64,000 nucleotides of DNA from Alkalinema sp. FACHB-956 (GCF_014697025.1 NZ_JACJRC010000001.1:496001-560000), one strand, 5' to 3'. Numbered from the stretch's first letter, positions 17,001 to 24,886 are shown. Notes: generated from the sequence alone by a model not told the origin. Program-made: numbers and translations.

Positions 17001-18500
17001 GTAGAAGCAGTTGTTATCCAAGATATGGATAAAGTATTGATTAGTGGTGCCTCTGACCAGTCTATCCGAATCTGGGATTTGGAAACAGGAACATATTTGA
17101 GATCATTGAGTGGTCATACACATCGGGTTCGTTCTTTAGCACTGAGTCCTGATGGTAGAACATTGGCAAGTGGAAGTCGCGATCAAACTATTAGATTATG
17201 GCATCTTGATACGGGTGAATGTCTGAAAGTCCTAGAAGGTCATTCTGATAAAAGAGTGTATTCTGTGAAGTTTAGTCCTGATGGAACACTTCTAGCAAGC
17301 GCTTGCTATGACCAAACGATTAGGGTTTGGGAAGTTGAAAGTGGAGAATGCTTGAAAATCCTTCTGGGTCATGTTGATTGGGTTCGAGCGGTGGCATTTC
17401 ATCCCAATGGTCTGCAATTAACAAGTGGCAGTGATGATCAAACCATCAAGCATTGGGATATTTCAACCGGAGAATGCATAGCGACACTACAAGGATATAC
17501 AGGGGGTATACGCTCAATTTCTTTGTCACCTGATGAACAAACCTTAGTGCTTGGGTGTGAAGATAAAGGTTTGAGAATTTGGCAAGGTATGAATTTCGAT
17601 AATCTGAATGTGAGAACTGGACGTAACATGGCTTTTCTTGCACATGAGAGTCGAATCAATTCAGTTGCGATTAGCCCGAGCGGAAACAGTATTGCAACTG
17701 CAAGTTTTGACAGACTAATTAAGCTTTGGGATCTAAACACAGGTCAATGTTTAAAGGTTTTAGCTGGGCATGAACGACCTGTTAACGCAGTTATTTTTAA
17801 TTCAGATGGTAGTCTCTTGATTAGTACAGGTGCTGATTTAACGGTACGTATATGGAGTATAGATTCAGGAGAATGCATATCTGTTTTCAAAGCTCATGAT
17901 AATTGGCTATGGGCTATTGCAATTAGTCCGGATGATTCTCTTATTGCCAGTGGCGGAGATGATCAAGTAATTGGATTGTGGGAACTTTCAACAGGAATCT
18001 GCATTGGCAAATATAAAGAACACAAAGGAGGAATTAACTCTATTGTATTTACTCATAGTGGGGAAGTAATATTAACAGCTGGTGCCGATGGAATTATTCG
18101 ACTATGGAATACTGCTGATATGAGATGTTTTAAAAAATGGATAGCTCATGATGCAAATATTCTTTCATTATCAGTTTCTACAGATGATAGATTGCTAGCA
18201 AGTGCTAGCCAAGATTTTTCGATTAAGCTCTGGAACCTGAGTACGGGTGAACTTCTTCACACTTTAGAGGGACACAGAGACAGTGTTCATTCTACCTCCT
18301 TTACTAAAGATAGCTCTAAGGTGATTAGTGGCAGTTCAGATCAGACAATTCGCATCTGGGATGTTCAAACAGGTAAGTGTTTACAAACTCTCCATCCCCG
18401 TCGCCCCTATGAAGGTATGAACATTACTGGAGTTAAAGGCTTAACTCCCGCCACGATCGCCTCCCTCAAAGCCCTCGGAGCCGTGGAGGACGAAGAATGA
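14019..18500 (+). CDS. NACHT ATPase with restriction-like N-terminal domain and 14 WD40 repeats
   Basis: NLR-like STAND protein of about 1,493 aa. Residues 1-160 are an unidentified helical N-terminal domain followed by a coiled coil (QTLQQLHERLDRL). Residues about 195-305 resemble the restriction-endonuclease-like domain common in cyanobacterial NACHT proteins (FEWIINIPVRRGRYDRILVRG), but a clear catalytic E/D-x-K is not visible. NACHT: P-loop GEFGTGKTW near 382 and Walker B LLLIFDGFDEMAAR near 465. A short pentapeptide-like stretch (LSNTVIRNADLVNANLNETN) precedes 14 WD40 repeats (about 867-1457), enough for two seven-blade propellers. The tail YEGMNITGVKGLTPATI is typical of the family. Expected to be a ligand-gated switch, possibly anti-phage or cell-death related; the trigger is unknown. 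ATG 14019 fits better than TTG 14004. The WD40 half is AT-rich and lacks CGATCG, unlike the ATPase half. Confidence 0.93.
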   Translation: MVFDLLAKALDMLIGSQLVKDKLQRNEHVIRLLKQLGLSPDQPPADFDGVYTYALVEYGVGKPKPCLEIFRQSEIRKIFKTAFGDNNAQHWLTSGEQFLDQSPIGQDVRSIGLDPKRELAAFAACFITVTKQTRNPSEVMLSHQVTSVQQTLQQLHERLDRLPSLEGIRTELANLAGAQPALLSGAATTTSHPAQSCRAFALGQQVRGWFETLGYRFESYEVWDATYFEWIINIPVRRGRYDRILVRGVDGEVGVRDVRSLAEVAAQQKTDEGWLVTARRISQAARNVLEQPDYESLAAFTLDELLDQDADFTGYLDWLAAEIAQRGVEARYVPLACTKEEVDPITHQRLGISRYGAEDGWTEGYLDRWLDDPAKEHLSILGEFGTGKTWLTLHYAAQVLRQYREAQAKGMARPRLPIVVPLRDYAKAVSVESLFSEFFFRKHEIPIPGYSAFEQLNRMGKLLLIFDGFDEMAARVDKQQMINNFWELAKVVVPGSKVILTCRTEHFPEAREGRALLNAELQASTRDLTGETPQFEVLELEKFDDGQIRQVLQLQAAAATVDQVMGNPQLLDLARRPVMTELILEALPDIEAGKPVDMSRVYLYAVRRKMERDIKAERTFTSMADKLYFLCELSWEMLSTDRMSLNYREFPDRLRKLFGSAVQEEKDLDHWHYDMMGQTMLIRNAEGDYTPAHRSLLEFFVAFKFAAELGALAPDFLELAQMRGDIDRALEPHEYTWSEYFETRDQVAPLASFKTESLEKLHQTIGKKTLTKALVELITPILTTFRRNPTHPLQLVIEATRNDNPKVVDYLGGNTATLLTLLDRSALAAQDLSNTVIRNADLVNANLNETNFKNAVLEQSTFPQIFGAVFTISYSHDGKIFATASAICTIDLWNTKDNQLITSFKGHTNWVRSLEFSADNTLLISAAFDSTIRVWDVKTGKCLQVLLGHTDRINSVTMSLDKKYIISGSDDRTIKVWDWLGQKCLHTLEGHTSAVEAVVIQDMDKVLISGASDQSIRIWDLETGTYLRSLSGHTHRVRSLALSPDGRTLASGSRDQTIRLWHLDTGECLKVLEGHSDKRVYSVKFSPDGTLLASACYDQTIRVWEVESGECLKILLGHVDWVRAVAFHPNGLQLTSGSDDQTIKHWDISTGECIATLQGYTGGIRSISLSPDEQTLVLGCEDKGLRIWQGMNFDNLNVRTGRNMAFLAHESRINSVAISPSGNSIATASFDRLIKLWDLNTGQCLKVLAGHERPVNAVIFNSDGSLLISTGADLTVRIWSIDSGECISVFKAHDNWLWAIAISPDDSLIASGGDDQVIGLWELSTGICIGKYKEHKGGINSIVFTHSGEVILTAGADGIIRLWNTADMRCFKKWIAHDANILSLSVSTDDRLLASASQDFSIKLWNLSTGELLHTLEGHRDSVHSTSFTKDSSKVISGSSDQTIRIWDVQTGKCLQTLHPRRPYEGMNITGVKGLTPATIASLKALGAVEDEE

Positions 18501-18538
18501 AGAATTCAATATGGAAAAAAGAGTGATCATAAATCTAT
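18454..18538 (+). repeat. 85-bp direct repeat, copy 1 (end of NACHT-WD40 gene)
   Basis: Covers the last 14 codons of the NACHT-WD40 gene (SLKALGAVEDEE and stop) plus 38 bp beyond. It matches 19269-19353 at 78 of 85 positions by my alignment, without gaps. The two copies bracket the small-protein/HNH module. Confidence 0.9.
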
Positions 18539-18564
18539 ATATTTAGTTAATCAGGAGTACAACA

Positions 18565-18819
18565 ATGACAACCCCAATCAACACACCCACCGCTTACGAC
18601 GAAATCATTGACTTTCTTGCCGCAGGCATCACACCTAAAGAACTAATTGAATTTCAGCCCTCTGAAGTCGCAAAAGAACGAGTCAGCGATCTAATTTTTC
18701 GCGAAAAAAATGCTGGACTGACCTTAGACGAAAAAGCAGAGCTTGAACAATACATGACCCTCGAACACCTGCTCCGTCTCGCCAAAGCCCGCGCCCACCA
18801 ACATCTCAACCCCGCATAG
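18565..18819 (+). CDS. Small acidic protein paired with HNH nuclease
   Basis: 84-aa soluble protein, not assigned to a named family. It is mostly helical, with a central stretch LAAGITPKELIEFQPSEVAKERVSDLIFREKNAGLTLDEKAELEQYM resembling small antitoxin-like or regulatory proteins encoded next to nucleases in cyanobacteria. A ribosome binding site (CAGGAG) lies about 8 bp before the ATG. The stop is only 3 bp from the HNH start, so the two genes are probably translated together. A role as partner or inhibitor of the HNH protein is inference. Confidence 0.8.
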   Translation: MTTPINTPTAYDEIIDFLAAGITPKELIEFQPSEVAKERVSDLIFREKNAGLTLDEKAELEQYMTLEHLLRLAKARAHQHLNPA

Positions 18820-18822
18820 GCA

Positions 18823-19266
18823 ATGGAAAGACCTTACATTTCCCAAGAAATACGTCAACTTGTGATCAATCGAGCCGATCGCCTCTGTGAATATTGCCTA
18901 ATTCATTCTGATGATACTGTTTTGGGCTGTTCGATCGACCACATCATCAGCCTCAAACATAACGGCCCCAACGAAGCAAATAACCTCGCCTACGCTTGCA
19001 TCTTCTGTAACCGTTATAAAGGCAGTGATATTGGCTCGATTATCTGGGAAACTCAGGAATTCATCAGGTTTTATAATCCCCGTCGAGACCAGTGGAGCGA
19101 GCATTTTCGGTTAGAACAAAGTACAATCATGCCCGTGAGTTCGATCGGTGAAGTCACCGTAAGGATTTTGGGGTTTAACGATCGTAATCGCCTCATGGAA
19201 CGGCAAATCCTCATCGACCAAGGACGTTATCCGCATCCGTTAGCCCAGAAAAGAATGGGTCTGTAA
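18823..19266 (+). CDS. HNH endonuclease family protein
   Basis: 147-aa protein with a complete HNH (zinc-ribbon beta-beta-alpha metal) fold. CEYC near residue 25 is the first zinc knuckle. SIDHIISLKHNG carries the D-H pair with the catalytic histidine. The asparagine-containing NNLAYACIFCNRYKG gives the second CxxC zinc knuckle and the final N/K positions. The nuclease probably acts on DNA; stand-alone forms like this are abundant in cyanobacteria and their targets are mostly unknown. It overlaps neither neighbour and forms a two-gene unit with the 84-aa protein. The unit lies between two copies of an 85-bp repeat derived from the NACHT-WD40 gene tail, so it may be an inserted module. Confidence 0.92.
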   Translation: MERPYISQEIRQLVINRADRLCEYCLIHSDDTVLGCSIDHIISLKHNGPNEANNLAYACIFCNRYKGSDIGSIIWETQEFIRFYNPRRDQWSEHFRLEQSTIMPVSSIGEVTVRILGFNDRNRLMERQILIDQGRYPHPLAQKRMGL

Positions 19267-19268
19267 AC

Positions 19269-19353
19269 CGATCGTTTCCCTCAAAGCTCTCGGAGCAGTA
19301 GAGGACGAAGAATGAAGAATTCAATATTGAAAAAAGAGCGATCATAAATCTAT
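19269..19353 (+). repeat. 85-bp direct repeat, copy 2 (orphan NACHT-gene tail)
   Basis: Copy of the 3' end of the NACHT-WD40 gene: it still encodes SLKALGAVEDEE and the stop but has no gene body upstream. Its differences from copy 1 are mainly at synonymous or non-coding positions. It could be the scar of a duplication, of insertion of the HNH module, or of a lost second STAND gene. Confidence 0.85.
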
Positions 19354-19358
19354 CATTC

Positions 19359-19568
19359 AACATCAAATTAACATCCACTCACACAACTACAGATCTTTTA
19401 CAACGCATTACCCACAACCCAGATATCTGCCACGGTAACCCCTGCATTCGTGGCCTTCGCTACCCAGTCGAAATGATTCTAGAACACCTTAGTGCAAGTA
19501 TGACCTCTGAAGAAATCCTTGCCGACTACGAAGACCTCGATGCCGAAGACATTTCTTGCGAAACTTAA
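19359..19568 (+). pseudogene. DUF433 antitoxin-type remnant
   Basis: The frame ending at TAA 19566 reads DLLQRITHNPDICHGNPCIRGL followed by YPVEMILEHLSASMTSEEILADYEDLDAEDI, an unmistakable DUF433 domain (winged-helix antitoxin type). There is no ATG, GTG or TTG before DLLQ in this frame up to the preceding repeat. The C-terminal helix (normally ACLxYAA) is replaced by SCET and a stop. No DUF5615 toxin follows. Best read as a decayed DUF433 gene whose 5' end was removed when the adjacent repeat/HNH segment arrived. Confidence 0.8.
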
Positions 19569-19643
19569 CCTACACTTGCTGTAAACCCAACCCCTGGACC
19601 TTTAGCGTAGGATGGATATTGGGTTTCATCTTGGAGAACTGCC

Positions 19644-21509
19644 GTGTCGAATCTGCCATCCGCCCCCTCACCCACCGTCAGCCCCCAGCCCCTCCCCGCC
19701 TTACAGCAAACCTGGGACAACCGCCAGTTCTACAGCAGCAGCGCCGATCCGCAGATTGCCGCCACCGTCGAGCAACTCCAAAGCGCGATCGCCCAGCTCG
19801 CCGAACAATGCACTCCCTTCAGCCTGCACATCGCCACTGCTGCAACCGTGGCCCCGGAGCAGTTCGACACTCTCCTGCAACAAGTCAAAACCGTGCACCA
19901 ACGGCGGACAGAACTGCGCAACCAACTGAGTAATACCCACACCTTCATCTCCTCCATCCTCAGCGTTGATGCCCAAGACGCCCGCGCCCGTGAATGGAAA
20001 CCCACCCTCCAACAACTCTCCGCCGAATTTAGCCAAGCCACAAAGCCCCTGGAAGTGTTTCTCCTGCGGGTCAACGACGCCTTCATCCAAGAACTGATTC
20101 GCGATCCGCTGCTGGAAGAACTCAGCTTTTCTCTGCAACACGATCGCCAACTGCAAGACCAACTGCTCAGCCTGGAGGAAGAACAACTGGTGACAGGGCT
20201 AGCGGTCAATGGCTTGCATAGCTGGGGCAACCTGTACACCGAACTGGCGGGTAACTTGCAATGTCAGGTGAATGGCGAAGCGATCGGCCTTGCGAAGGCG
20301 TTTAACCTGCAAAGTTCACCCGATCGTGACCTGCGATCGGCGGCATGGCACGGCACCCAAGCCGCCTGGGAGAGCCAATCGGGCACCGTCGCCGCCATCC
20401 TCAACGCGATCAACGGCTGGCGCTTACAGGAGAGCAAACAGCGCGGCAAAATTCGGCCTCTGCATTACCTGGATAAAAGCTGCCACCAAAGCTGCATCGA
20501 TCGCGCCACCCTGGATGCGCTGATGGACACCACCTACCAACGGCGATCGATCGGCCAGCGTGCGCTTAAGGCTATGGGTCAGGTGCTGCAAGTGGACGCG
20601 ATGCAACCGTGGGATTTATTTGCCCCGGCACCCGCCCCCGGAGAAACGACCTCGATTCCCTTTGAAGGGGCGATCGACCTGATTGCCCATGCCTTCCGCC
20701 AACTCACCCCGGCCATGGGCGACTTTGCCGTGATGATGGCCGAAAAAGGCTGGATTGATGCCAAGCCGACGCCCCACCGTGCAACGGGAGCCTACTGCAC
20801 TAGATTTGCCGAACCGCGCCAGCCGCGTATCTTCATGACCTTCGACGGCAGCATGACCAATGTGCTGACCCTCGCCCACGAACTGGGCCATGCATGGCAC
20901 AACTGGGTCATGCGCGATCTGCCGCCCTACAAAACCTACTACTCTATGACGCTGGCTGAAACCGCGAGCATTTTTGCTGAAACCCTGGTGCGGGATGCCC
21001 TCCTAGCCCAAGCGAGTACGACGGCAGAAAAGTTAGCGATCGCCTGGGAAGATGGCACCGCCGCCGCGACCTTTTTGCTGAATATTCCCGCCCGCTTCAC
21101 CTTTGAGCAAGCGTTGGTGGAACGGCGCAAACAGGGATTTGTGATTGCCGATACGCTGAAAACGATGATGCGCGACAGTTGGCAGCATTGGTACGAAGAC
21201 AGCTTGGCCAGCTATGACGAGCTATTTTGGGCCAGTAAGCTGCATTTCTCCATGTCCGGCTTGGGCTTTTACAACTATCCCTATCTGTTTGGTTATTTAT
21301 TTAGCCTCGGCATCTACGCCCAAAAAGAACGCTACGGCGAAACGTTTAATCAGCTCTATACCAACCTCCTACGGGATACGGGCAGCATGACTGCTGAAGC
21401 GGTGGTGCAAACTCACCTGAACCAAGACATCCGCCAACCGGAGTTTTGGCAGGCCAGCTTGGATATCGTCGATCGCAGTATCAGCCGATTAGAAGCGTTG
21501 GCTCACTAG
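19644..21509 (+). CDS. M3 family oligoendopeptidase
   Basis: Zinc metallopeptidase of the M3 (PepF/thimet oligopeptidase) family, 621 aa, which hydrolyses short peptides in the cytosol. The zinc site HELGHAWH (HExxH) is in LTLAHELGHAWHNWVMRD, and the downstream glutamate appears in MTLAETASIFAETLV, as expected. The N-terminal lobe is helical (TVEQLQSAIAQLAEQC); the C-terminal lobe has the YxFxYLFGYLFSLGIYA segment seen in PepF-like enzymes. GTG 19644 was chosen because GGAG lies 8 bp upstream and no in-frame ATG precedes the conserved region. Followed after 53 bp by the comB-like gene; co-transcription is possible but not needed. Confidence 0.94.
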   Translation: MSNLPSAPSPTVSPQPLPALQQTWDNRQFYSSSADPQIAATVEQLQSAIAQLAEQCTPFSLHIATAATVAPEQFDTLLQQVKTVHQRRTELRNQLSNTHTFISSILSVDAQDARAREWKPTLQQLSAEFSQATKPLEVFLLRVNDAFIQELIRDPLLEELSFSLQHDRQLQDQLLSLEEEQLVTGLAVNGLHSWGNLYTELAGNLQCQVNGEAIGLAKAFNLQSSPDRDLRSAAWHGTQAAWESQSGTVAAILNAINGWRLQESKQRGKIRPLHYLDKSCHQSCIDRATLDALMDTTYQRRSIGQRALKAMGQVLQVDAMQPWDLFAPAPAPGETTSIPFEGAIDLIAHAFRQLTPAMGDFAVMMAEKGWIDAKPTPHRATGAYCTRFAEPRQPRIFMTFDGSMTNVLTLAHELGHAWHNWVMRDLPPYKTYYSMTLAETASIFAETLVRDALLAQASTTAEKLAIAWEDGTAAATFLLNIPARFTFEQALVERRKQGFVIADTLKTMMRDSWQHWYEDSLASYDELFWASKLHFSMSGLGFYNYPYLFGYLFSLGIYAQKERYGETFNQLYTNLLRDTGSMTAEAVVQTHLNQDIRQPEFWQASLDIVDRSISRLEALAH

Positions 21510-21562
21510 ATGCATGTCGTTCTAGGCCAATTTCATTCTAGGAAAATGCGATAGGGTTGGGC

Positions 21563-22297
21563 ATGGATTTCGATCAGGCAGAGTTTGATATTCGTTGTGA
21601 ATGGGGAGCGCATGGCGTTGCCCAATTAGCCCCGATCAGCGATGTGGTGATCATTGTTGATATTTTGTCCTTTTCAACTTGTATTGAAATTGCGACCCAT
21701 CAAGGTGCGATCGTGTTTCCCTATGGGTGGAAGGATGACTCTGCCCAGGCATTTGCTCGGACGATCGGGGCAGAATTGGCGACCAAACGCAGCCATTCGG
21801 GATATTCTCTCTCGCCGACCGCGTTGCAAACCATCCCCGCCGGAACCCGGTTGGTTCTGCCTTCGGCGAACGGTTCGCCCCTCAGTTTGGCAGCACAACC
21901 GAGCCCGACCTTGGCGGGATGCTTTCGGAATTGCCAAGCGATCGCCCAGGCTGCCATGACCTATGGAAGTCGGATTGCTGTGATTCCTGCTGGGGAGCGC
22001 TGGCCCGATGGGAGTCTGCGTCCGTCCTTAGAAGATTGGCTGGGGGCTGGGGCCATTATCAGCTATTTACAGGGCCAATTATCGCCGGAAGCCCAAGCTG
22101 CAATGCTGGCCTATCAAGGCGTCCAACCAAACCTGAAGGCACTGATCCAGCGATGTAGTTCTGGTAAGGAATTAATTGTACGGGACTTTCCTCAGGATGT
22201 TGCTTTGTCTGCTGAACTGAACGTTAGCACGACGGTTCCCACGTTGATCGATCGAGCGTTTATCCATCGATCGTTTAGTGATGGTTCGTGGGTCTAG
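21563..22297 (+). CDS. comB: 2-phosphosulfolactate phosphatase family protein (ComB-like)
   Basis: Mg-dependent phosphatase family that makes sulfolactate from phosphosulfolactate in methanogen coenzyme M synthesis. Cyanobacteria have ComB homologues without that pathway, so the physiological substrate here is unclear. Family features: VVIIVDILSFSTCIEIA (conserved D near the N-terminus), LVLPSANGSPLS, and RIAVIPAGERWPDGSLRPSLEDWLGAGAII with the conserved acidic residues. 244 aa, typical length. ATG 21563 (MDFDQAEFDIRCEWG) preferred over the TTG two codons upstream. Convergent with the sensor kinase downstream. Confidence 0.9.
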   Translation: MDFDQAEFDIRCEWGAHGVAQLAPISDVVIIVDILSFSTCIEIATHQGAIVFPYGWKDDSAQAFARTIGAELATKRSHSGYSLSPTALQTIPAGTRLVLPSANGSPLSLAAQPSPTLAGCFRNCQAIAQAAMTYGSRIAVIPAGERWPDGSLRPSLEDWLGAGAIISYLQGQLSPEAQAAMLAYQGVQPNLKALIQRCSSGKELIVRDFPQDVALSAELNVSTTVPTLIDRAFIHRSFSDGSWV

Positions 22298-22312
22298 TCT
22301 CCCTTGCAATTT

Positions 22313-22364
22313 TTTATCAGTGCAGCCTGTCAGCGCAGTTTATCAGTGCAGCCTGTCAGTGCAG
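22313..22364. repeat. Two tandem 26-bp repeats between convergent genes
   Basis: Units 22313-22338 and 22339-22364 differ at one base (core TTTATCAGTGCAGCCTGTCAG). They fill almost the whole gap between the comB-like and sensor kinase stops. Not a clear terminator. Confidence 0.85.
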
Positions 22365-22366
22365 CC

Positions 22367-23593
22367 CTAACCTTTGCTTTGGAAGGGCAGTTCGATCGTG
22401 AATTGCGTGCCTTCGGGACTGGTTTCTAGTAGAACTCGCCCCCCGAGACGATTGACCAACCGTTGCACCAAGGCTAACCCCAGTCCTGTGCCGCCTTGTT
22501 TGCGGATATCCAGCTTGGGAATGCGGTGGAATTTATCAAAGATGCGGGGAATTTCTTCCCGAGGAATTTCCACACCTGCGTTAAACACTTGCAAATGCAG
22601 TCGGGGTTCTTCCTCGGAATCGTCCACCACCTGTTTGGCAGCAATCATAATGTGTTGGCCTGCGGGCGTATAGCGGTAGGCATTGCTTAAGAGTTCCACC
22701 ACAATCCGCGAGAGGCTGATCTGATCACACATCAAGGGGGGCAAATCTGGTTCAATGTTGACTTCGCAACTGAGATCGTATTCTAGAAAACGTTTGAAGA
22801 ATGGATTCACGACATAGGGCAACCATTCCTCCAAGTCGATGACCGAGATGAGGAGTGACAACGTATCGGTATCAAGTTGTTGTAAATCCAGGAGATCCTG
22901 AATCAGTTTTGCTTCCCGATCGCAGTCTTTCTGGAGAACTTCTAAATAGCGTCGAACTTTTTTAAAGGTTTCTGGTGAGAAACTTAAGCTTCCATCGGCT
23001 GCGACCTCATTGGGACTGAGTGAGAGGCTCAGCATTTGGATCGCCATTTTCATGTTGGCTAAGGGAATCCGCAATTCGTAGGACACTGTGCTGAGGAAAT
23101 TATCTTGGAGTTGGGATAACCGTTTGAGTTCAACAGTCTGAGTTTGGATAATTTGATTTAAACGAATGCGACGAATGGCGATCGCGCATTCTGCGGCGAC
23201 TTGTTCTAGCCAACTTTGTTCTTCTTCGGTGAATGGATACTGGGCCGCGCGATTGATCTTCAACTCACCGAGTTTGCCGGAGGCATCTAGAATCGGCATC
23301 ATCAACCAGGCGGAACCCACCGCTGTTTGCCCTATCTGTGGCATTTCTTCTTCTCCGACTTGTACCCCTAGAGGAAAGTCCACTCGACTCACTTGACGGC
23401 GATCGTTTTGCGAGGACGCTGCTATGTAAGAGTACTGCGCGGTCACTAAGGTGCGATCGGTATTGCAGAGCACAATTTCGCAAGTCGTTAGCCCCAATCC
23501 ATCTACACAGGCGAAGACGATCGTCTCACAAATTTTGAACTCGTCTAAACTGTCTCGCACACAGAATATGACTTGTCTGAGATCATTCTGCAT
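22367..23593 (-). CDS. GAF sensor histidine kinase lacking the H-box histidine
   Basis: Cytosolic GAF (about residues 5-140) plus HisKA (about 158-235) plus HATPase domain (about 275-405) protein. ATP-binding motifs look intact: N-box VVELLSNAYRYTPAGQ, IFDKFHRIP, and G2 GGTGLGLALVQRLV. The dimerisation/H-box reads FLSTVSYELRIPLANM; the phosphoacceptor position, normally SHELR, is tyrosine (Y172, codon TAC at 23078-23080). Autophosphorylation on histidine therefore should not occur by the usual route. It may be a pseudokinase, a partner in heterodimers, or a phosphatase/ATP sensor. The rest of the protein is undamaged, so the change is not general decay. No response regulator is adjacent. Confidence 0.93.
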   Translation of the reverse strand: MQNDLRQVIFCVRDSLDEFKICETIVFACVDGLGLTTCEIVLCNTDRTLVTAQYSYIAASSQNDRRQVSRVDFPLGVQVGEEEMPQIGQTAVGSAWLMMPILDASGKLGELKINRAAQYPFTEEEQSWLEQVAAECAIAIRRIRLNQIIQTQTVELKRLSQLQDNFLSTVSYELRIPLANMKMAIQMLSLSLSPNEVAADGSLSFSPETFKKVRRYLEVLQKDCDREAKLIQDLLDLQQLDTDTLSLLISVIDLEEWLPYVVNPFFKRFLEYDLSCEVNIEPDLPPLMCDQISLSRIVVELLSNAYRYTPAGQHIMIAAKQVVDDSEEEPRLHLQVFNAGVEIPREEIPRIFDKFHRIPKLDIRKQGGTGLGLALVQRLVNRLGGRVLLETSPEGTQFTIELPFQSKG

Positions 23594-24180
23594 TTAGCAA
23601 ACTTTATCCTTTGATCACGCAGCTAAAACGAAGTCCTGTGGCTTTGACAACGATCTTAGGCTTGATAACAATTGACAACAATTTTTAAAAAAATTTTGCA
23701 CCCTTGACACAATTCTTGTTCTTAAATTTAGTTTTTAAAATTATCTTTTGTATTGTAGAAAACCACAATCCTCTAGAGAAGTAATTAGATCAACAATATA
23801 GTACACCTCGCATTGTAGCAACTTCCTATCGAGAAACCATAGAGCAGCACCACAAACATCGATAATTTTCAGCTAATTTTCAGCAATCAGGCTTACAGAA
23901 TTTTTCTCATGAATCTGAGTCATGGGATTCTAGGCGATTCCCGATCGAACACCCACGATCCCCGATCGAACACCCGCCTGCTGGAACAGGGCAATCCAGC
24001 GGCTAGGGTAAACCATGCAAACAAGCCTACCGAAAAGGTTGGTGAAGTAAAAGTTTGCAGGCCAAAGGTTTGCAGGTCAAGAGTTGATGGACTAAGAGTT
24101 AATGAACCGAGAGTTGATGGGCCAAGAGTTAATGAGTCAAGTTAATAAGCCAAGACCGTTGTGAACTGGCAACCTGGCAG
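23594..24180. other. Intergenic region with AT-rich part and short repeats
   Basis: About 590 bp. 23640-23800 is strongly AT-rich with TTGACA-like boxes on the plus strand (around 23670 and 23705), but no gene follows in that direction nearby. 24077-24142 holds a GAGTTGATGG / GAGTTAATGA repeat. The open frame at 23909-24145 is repeat-derived and not credible as a gene. Confidence 0.5.
24077..24142. repeat. Tandem repeat AAGAGTT(G/A)ATG, four units
   Basis: Four units of about 16-17 bp with core CAAGAGTTGATG, CTAAGAGTTAATG, CGAGAGTTGATG and CAAGAGTTAATG. They show alternating G/A at one position, suggesting duplication of a two-unit block. Confidence 0.75.
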
Positions 24181-24492
24181 CTAGAACTCTGCTTGGCGTA
24201 CTGCGAACTGAACTTGGGGCATCCAAGGATCTTCGACAATCCCCACGCCTTTAAAGGACCAACGCTCCAGTAAGGCGGATAATTGGTGGTTCAGCATGGA
24301 TTCTACGGCAACTGTGCTGCCCAACTCTGGTGCAAAGCGATTGACGTAGCTCAATGCATCCGCATGTTGATTGAATAGCAGTACATAGCCATGCTCGGGC
24401 GATCGGGCCGTTCCTTCTGCCGCCTTGGGGTAAGCGGCTAAGTATTGACCATCCCGTCGAGAGCGCATCACATACCAGATTCGATCGGACAT
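24181..24492 (-). CDS. Conserved-looking hypothetical protein, 103 aa
   Basis: Not recognised. Begins MSDRIWYVMRSRRDGQYLAAYP, a pattern of an N-terminal strand and turn, followed by LLFNQHADALSYVNRFAPEL and a C-terminal segment VEDPWMPQVQFAVRQAEF. No signal peptide, membrane helix or cysteine motif; predicted small soluble alpha/beta protein. A reasonable start (ATG 24490-24492) and codon use like neighbouring genes support it being real. It is bounded on both sides by repeat-rich non-coding DNA, so context gives no functional clue. Confidence 0.7.
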   Translation of the reverse strand: MSDRIWYVMRSRRDGQYLAAYPKAAEGTARSPEHGYVLLFNQHADALSYVNRFAPELGSTVAVESMLNHQLSALLERWSFKGVGIVEDPWMPQVQFAVRQAEF

Positions 24493-24886
24493 GCATTACC
24501 TCAAATTAGTTAGGTAGAGGGGTGGCTAAGTGGGTCGCTGGGTCAAGGTGCAAGCAAGGTGCAACTGGTTGTGTCGATGGAAGGGACCCGCAAGATTGTT
24601 GAAGCTGTTTTTATTGTGAGGCCAAGGCCCAGAGTTCGCCCGAATCTTTTACATCCATTCACGATTACTTCAATTCGCGGGTACTTCGATTCACGGTTGC
24701 TTCGATTCACGGTCGCTTCGATTCACGGTTGCTTCAGATTCATGACAATGGACAAAAAAAGATTGATGGAAATCATCAATCCTCTTTGGATGCTTGTGTT
24801 GAATGCTTTTAAACGTAGCGGTTGGTGGTTCGTGACCTCAACATTCCTGGGTGTCTAGTTCATGGGGTCTCTAGTTCATGGGGTCT
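24493..24886. other. Repeat-rich intergenic region
   Basis: About 390 bp with no convincing gene. It contains a CTTCGATTCACGGT(T/C)G array (24660-24740) and a GGGTCTCTAGTTCAT array (24847-24896). Sequence between them has no clear promoter or terminator. Confidence 0.6.
24660..24740. repeat. 15-bp tandem array GCTTCGATTCACGGT
   Basis: About five units of 15 bp, the middle ones nearly identical and the outer ones diverged (ACTTCAATTCGCGGG at the left end, GCTTCAGATTCATGA at the right). This is the usual picture of an array expanding from its centre. Confidence 0.8.

Noticed and set aside
16250-18400. Calling the WD40 part a separate gene
   Set aside because: The frame is continuous from the NACHT domain through the pentapeptide-like linker into the repeats without an internal start preceded by a ribosome binding site.
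23909-24145. 78-codon open frame on the plus strand
   Set aside because: Its second half is translated tandem repeat (RVDGLRVNEPRVDGPRVNE), there is no ribosome binding site and no family resemblance.
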